The notes beneath the pieces are model-generated. The model searched no databases and was not told the origin of the DNA. It worked only from the letters and a program-made list of their open reading frames with translations. From Bacillota bacterium (GTDB lineage Bacteria > Bacillota > Limnochordia > Limnochordales > ZCTH02-B6), in NCBI GenBank assembly GCA_017656145.1, contig JACDOI010000027.1, forward strand, positions 1-33,273: a stretch of DNA of 33,273 bases, in the 5' to 3' direction. Of this stretch, positions 31,044-33,273 are shown in pieces; position 1 is the stretch's first letter, and each line of letters opens with the position of its first letter. Both the position numbers and the translations under genes were made by a program.

Positions 31044-32471
31044 ATGTCACAACCGAAAATCCATTTCGTCGGCATCGGAGGCGCGGGGATGAGCGCCCTG
31101 GCCCAGATCCTGCTGGCCCAGGGAGCCGAGGTGTCCGGATCGGATCTGGCCGAGTCCGCTGCCGTCAAGCGGCTCAGGAGGCAAGGAGCTCGCATTTACG
31201 TTGGCCACCGGGAGTCCCACGTGGAGCAGGAAGCGCCGGACACGGTAGTTGTTTCGAGCGCCGTGCCGCCCGACAATCCCGAGGCCGCTCTTGCCCGGGC
31301 GAGAGGCATCCCGGTTTTGGGCCGGGCCGAGATGCTGGCGCGGCTCATGCAAGGTCGGGACGGCATTGCCGTGTCGGGCACCCACGGCAAGACGACGACC
31401 ACGTCGATGATCGCGCTGGTGCTTGAACGCTCGGGGCTGGACCCGACCGTGGCCATCGGCGGCGAGCTGAACGATATCGGCAGCAACGCCAAGCTGGGCC
31501 GGGGACCGCACTTCGTCGCGGAGGCGGACGAGAGCGACGGCTCTTTCCTGTTTCTGAAGCCCCGGATCGCCGTGGTGACCAACATCGACGCGGATCATCT
31601 GGAACATTACGGCACGGTGGAACAGATCGCCCAGACGTTCCAGCAGTTTGTGTCCCGGGTTCCGGCAGGGGGCCTTGTGGTGACGTGCGCGGACGATCCG
31701 TTGGCCGCGGGCCTTGACTCCGGTCCGGCTAGGCGGACCACCTACGGTTTGCGAGCTGCTGCGGACTACACCGCCCGGGACGTTCGCCTAGAAGGCATGG
31801 GCAGCCGGTGTACCGTAACGGAAAGGGGCGCGGTTCTCGGGCAGCTGTCACTGCAGGTGCCGGGTGTGCATAACATATCGAACGCCTTGGCGGCTGTGGC
31901 GGTCGGCCGGCACCTGGGACTGGCTTTTGACTCGATCGCACAGGCGTTGGCGGCGTTCCGCGGGGCAAGGCGGCGGTTTGAGGTCTTGGGGGAGGAACAG
32001 GGGATCTTGGTCGTCGACGACTACGCCCACCACCCGACCGAGTTGCGGGCGACGCTTGCGGCGGCCCGCCAGATCAACCGCCGGATCGTCGCGGTGTTTC
32101 AGCCTCACCGCTACACGCGCACCCACTTTCTCATGAACGATTTGGCCGGGAGCTTTCAGGACGCGGACCGGGTGATTCTTACGGATATATACGCGGCCTT
32201 GGAGCAGCCCATACCCGGCGTGACCGTTGAACGGCTGCATCGGGAGATGAAAACCGCGATCGGCCCCAAGGTCGATCTGGTCCGGGATAAGTCGGCGATA
32301 CCCGGGTTTTTGCTGGCCGCGGCGCGGCCTGGAGATCTGGTGTTGACTCTCGGGGCGGGGGATGTGCGCCTGATAGGGGAGGAATTCCTCAGCCTTTTGC
32401 GGTCCCGGCCGGCGATGGTAGCTCATGTGGCGCCGCCAAAGCCGACCGCCGGCCCTGGGACCGGCGGCTGA
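31044..32471 (+). CDS. murC: UDP-N-acetylmuramate--L-alanine ligase
   Basis: MurC attaches the first stem-peptide residue, L-alanine, to UDP-MurNAc. The 475 residues show the N-terminal Rossmann motif FVGIGGAGMSALAQ, the P-loop GTHGKTTT (112-119), EADESDGSFL, and the C-terminal VVDDYAHHPTEL motif characteristic of MurC. The ATG at 31044 has AAGGGG (31031-31036) seven bases upstream. The frame is open to 30933, but the extension lacks family similarity and runs over the palindromic gap. The murB gene follows 13 bases later. Confidence 0.97.
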   Translation: MSQPKIHFVGIGGAGMSALAQILLAQGAEVSGSDLAESAAVKRLRRQGARIYVGHRESHVEQEAPDTVVVSSAVPPDNPEAALARARGIPVLGRAEMLARLMQGRDGIAVSGTHGKTTTTSMIALVLERSGLDPTVAIGGELNDIGSNAKLGRGPHFVAEADESDGSFLFLKPRIAVVTNIDADHLEHYGTVEQIAQTFQQFVSRVPAGGLVVTCADDPLAAGLDSGPARRTTYGLRAAADYTARDVRLEGMGSRCTVTERGAVLGQLSLQVPGVHNISNALAAVAVGRHLGLAFDSIAQALAAFRGARRRFEVLGEEQGILVVDDYAHHPTELRATLAAARQINRRIVAVFQPHRYTRTHFLMNDLAGSFQDADRVILTDIYAALEQPIPGVTVERLHREMKTAIGPKVDLVRDKSAIPGFLLAAARPGDLVLTLGAGDVRLIGEEFLSLLRSRPAMVAHVAPPKPTAGPGTGG

Positions 32472-32484
32472 GGGAGGGCGGGCT

Positions 32485-33273
32485 GTGCGCGAGCTGGCCG
32501 AGTCTCTGGCCCGGGACCTCCGGGGCGAGGTTCGATGGCAGGAACCGCTGTGCCGCTACACCAGCTTTCGCATTGGGGGACCAGCGGACGTGCTGGTCTT
32601 GCCGGCATCGATCGAGGACGTCATCAAGGTGCGGAAGGCGGCTTCGGCGGCGGAAGTTCCACTGGCGGTAATCGGCGGCGGCAGCAACTTGCTGGTAGCC
32701 GACGCCGGGGTGCGGGGCATCGTGATGCGCATCGGGCGCGGGCTTTCGCGGGTGGTGTGGCGGTCCGACGGGGCGACGGTGGGCGCGGGTGCCCCGCTGC
32801 CTGGCGTGGCCAAGGAAGCAGGCCGCCGATCGCTGGCCGGGCTTGAGTTTGCGTGCGGTATCCCGGGAACCGTGGGCGGCGCGCTGGCCATGAACGCGGG
32901 CGCCCACGACGGGTGCATGGCGGACGTGGTGACCCGGGTTTTGGCCGTTGACGGCCACGGCCGGCTCGTGGAACTTGAACCGGAAGACATGGCGTTCGGC
33001 TATCGAACCAGCCGCCTGCTGCAAGACCGGGACCTGGTAGCGGTCGAGACGGACCTGCGGATCACACCGGGCCGGCCGGACCAGATCCGGGAGAAAATGG
33101 CGGCCTACTTGGAAAAGCGTCGCCGGACGCAGCCACTTGGGACGAAGAACGCCGGCAGCATCTTCAAGAACCCGCCGGGAGACTTCGCCGGCCGCCTGGT
33201 GGAGCAGGCAGGCTGTAAGGGCCTGTCGGTCGGGGACGCGGTGGTGTCGCCGGTGCATGCGAACTTCATCGTC
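32485..33273 (+). CDS. murB: UDP-N-acetylenolpyruvoylglucosamine reductase, 3' end outside the window
   Basis: MurB is the FAD/NADPH enzyme that reduces enolpyruvyl-UDP-GlcNAc to UDP-MurNAc. The 263 codons present have YTSFRIGGPADVLV, the FAD-binding VIGGGSNLLVADAGVRG loop, FACGIPGTVGGALAMNAGAH, FGYRTSRL (conserved Tyr-Arg) and NAGSIFKNP with the catalytic serine. The frame is open at the window edge within SPVHANFIV, which is normally some 25-30 residues from the end. The GTG start follows AGGGAGGG (32471-32478). In this organism murC precedes murB directly, and murD may lie beyond the window. Confidence 0.96.
   Translation, partial: MRELAESLARDLRGEVRWQEPLCRYTSFRIGGPADVLVLPASIEDVIKVRKAASAAEVPLAVIGGGSNLLVADAGVRGIVMRIGRGLSRVVWRSDGATVGAGAPLPGVAKEAGRRSLAGLEFACGIPGTVGGALAMNAGAHDGCMADVVTRVLAVDGHGRLVELEPEDMAFGYRTSRLLQDRDLVAVETDLRITPGRPDQIREKMAAYLEKRRRTQPLGTKNAGSIFKNPPGDFAGRLVEQAGCKGLSVGDAVVSPVHANFIV

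Noticed and set aside
1-33273. CRISPR arrays, prophage genes, toxin-antitoxin pairs or defence operons.
   Set aside because: No regularly spaced repeats, and no recognisable genes of these kinds on either strand.

Overview
The window is a chromosomal housekeeping segment with a GC content that looks like 65-70 %. Most genes start with GTG or TTG, and several neighbours are coupled by 4-base GTGA or ATGA overlaps. Gene content and order (yebC-bofC-like-ruvCAB-DUF2905-recO-glyQ-glyS-ppdK-dnaG-rpoD, and mraZ-rsmH-ftsL-PBP-murE-murF-mraY-ftsW-murG-murC-murB) are those of Bacillota. The two-subunit GlyQ/GlyS, a BofC-like protein beside ruv, and a PASTA-containing class B PBP support this. The best guess is a high-GC, probably spore-forming Bacillota lineage (Symbiobacterium/Thermaerobacter/Limnochorda-like). 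This is inferred from gene order, not from a database search.

Layout. (1) 1-162: the 3' end of a 5S rRNA, a strong hairpin and a promoter. (2) 163-4535, plus strand: YebC, a BofC-like secreted protein, the Holliday-junction set RuvC-RuvA-RuvB, a DUF2905 membrane protein and RecO (recombination and repair). (3) 4631-13379, plus strand: both glycyl-tRNA synthetase subunits, pyruvate phosphate dikinase, primase and the primary sigma factor. (4) 13388-13853: two very good sigma-A-type promoters driving tRNA-Asn plus a CAT-anticodon tRNA (probably tRNA-Ile2), and tRNA-Glu. (5) 13854-20344: a mixed-orientation region between the two conserved blocks. It holds a lower-GC membrane-anchored exonuclease-BRCT gene (minus), aroA (plus), a possibly structured intergenic stretch, a 64-residue DksA-type zinc finger (plus), cutA and citrate synthase (minus), and a lone sufB (minus). 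(6) 20501-33273, plus strand: the dcw cluster, led by four MraZ-box-like repeats at exact 10-bp spacing that end at the mraZ start codon. MurD is missing from its usual place between MraY and FtsW. MurB runs off the window end.

How the genes work together. The dcw block supplies lipid II synthesis (MurE, MurF, MraY, MurG, MurC, MurB), septal glycan polymerisation and crosslinking (FtsW plus a class B PBP), the divisome linker FtsL, and the regulator and rRNA methylase at its head. The ruv/recO block handles recombination intermediates. The glyQS-ppdK-dnaG-rpoD block couples translation, C3 metabolism, replication priming and transcription initiation.

No mobile element, CRISPR array or phage gene was seen, and no clearly new multi-gene system. 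The least ordinary items are the TM-exonuclease-BRCT protein, the candidate structured RNA downstream of aroA, the internal signals inside dnaG, the minimal DksA-like zinc finger, and the MraZ operator fused to its own start codon.
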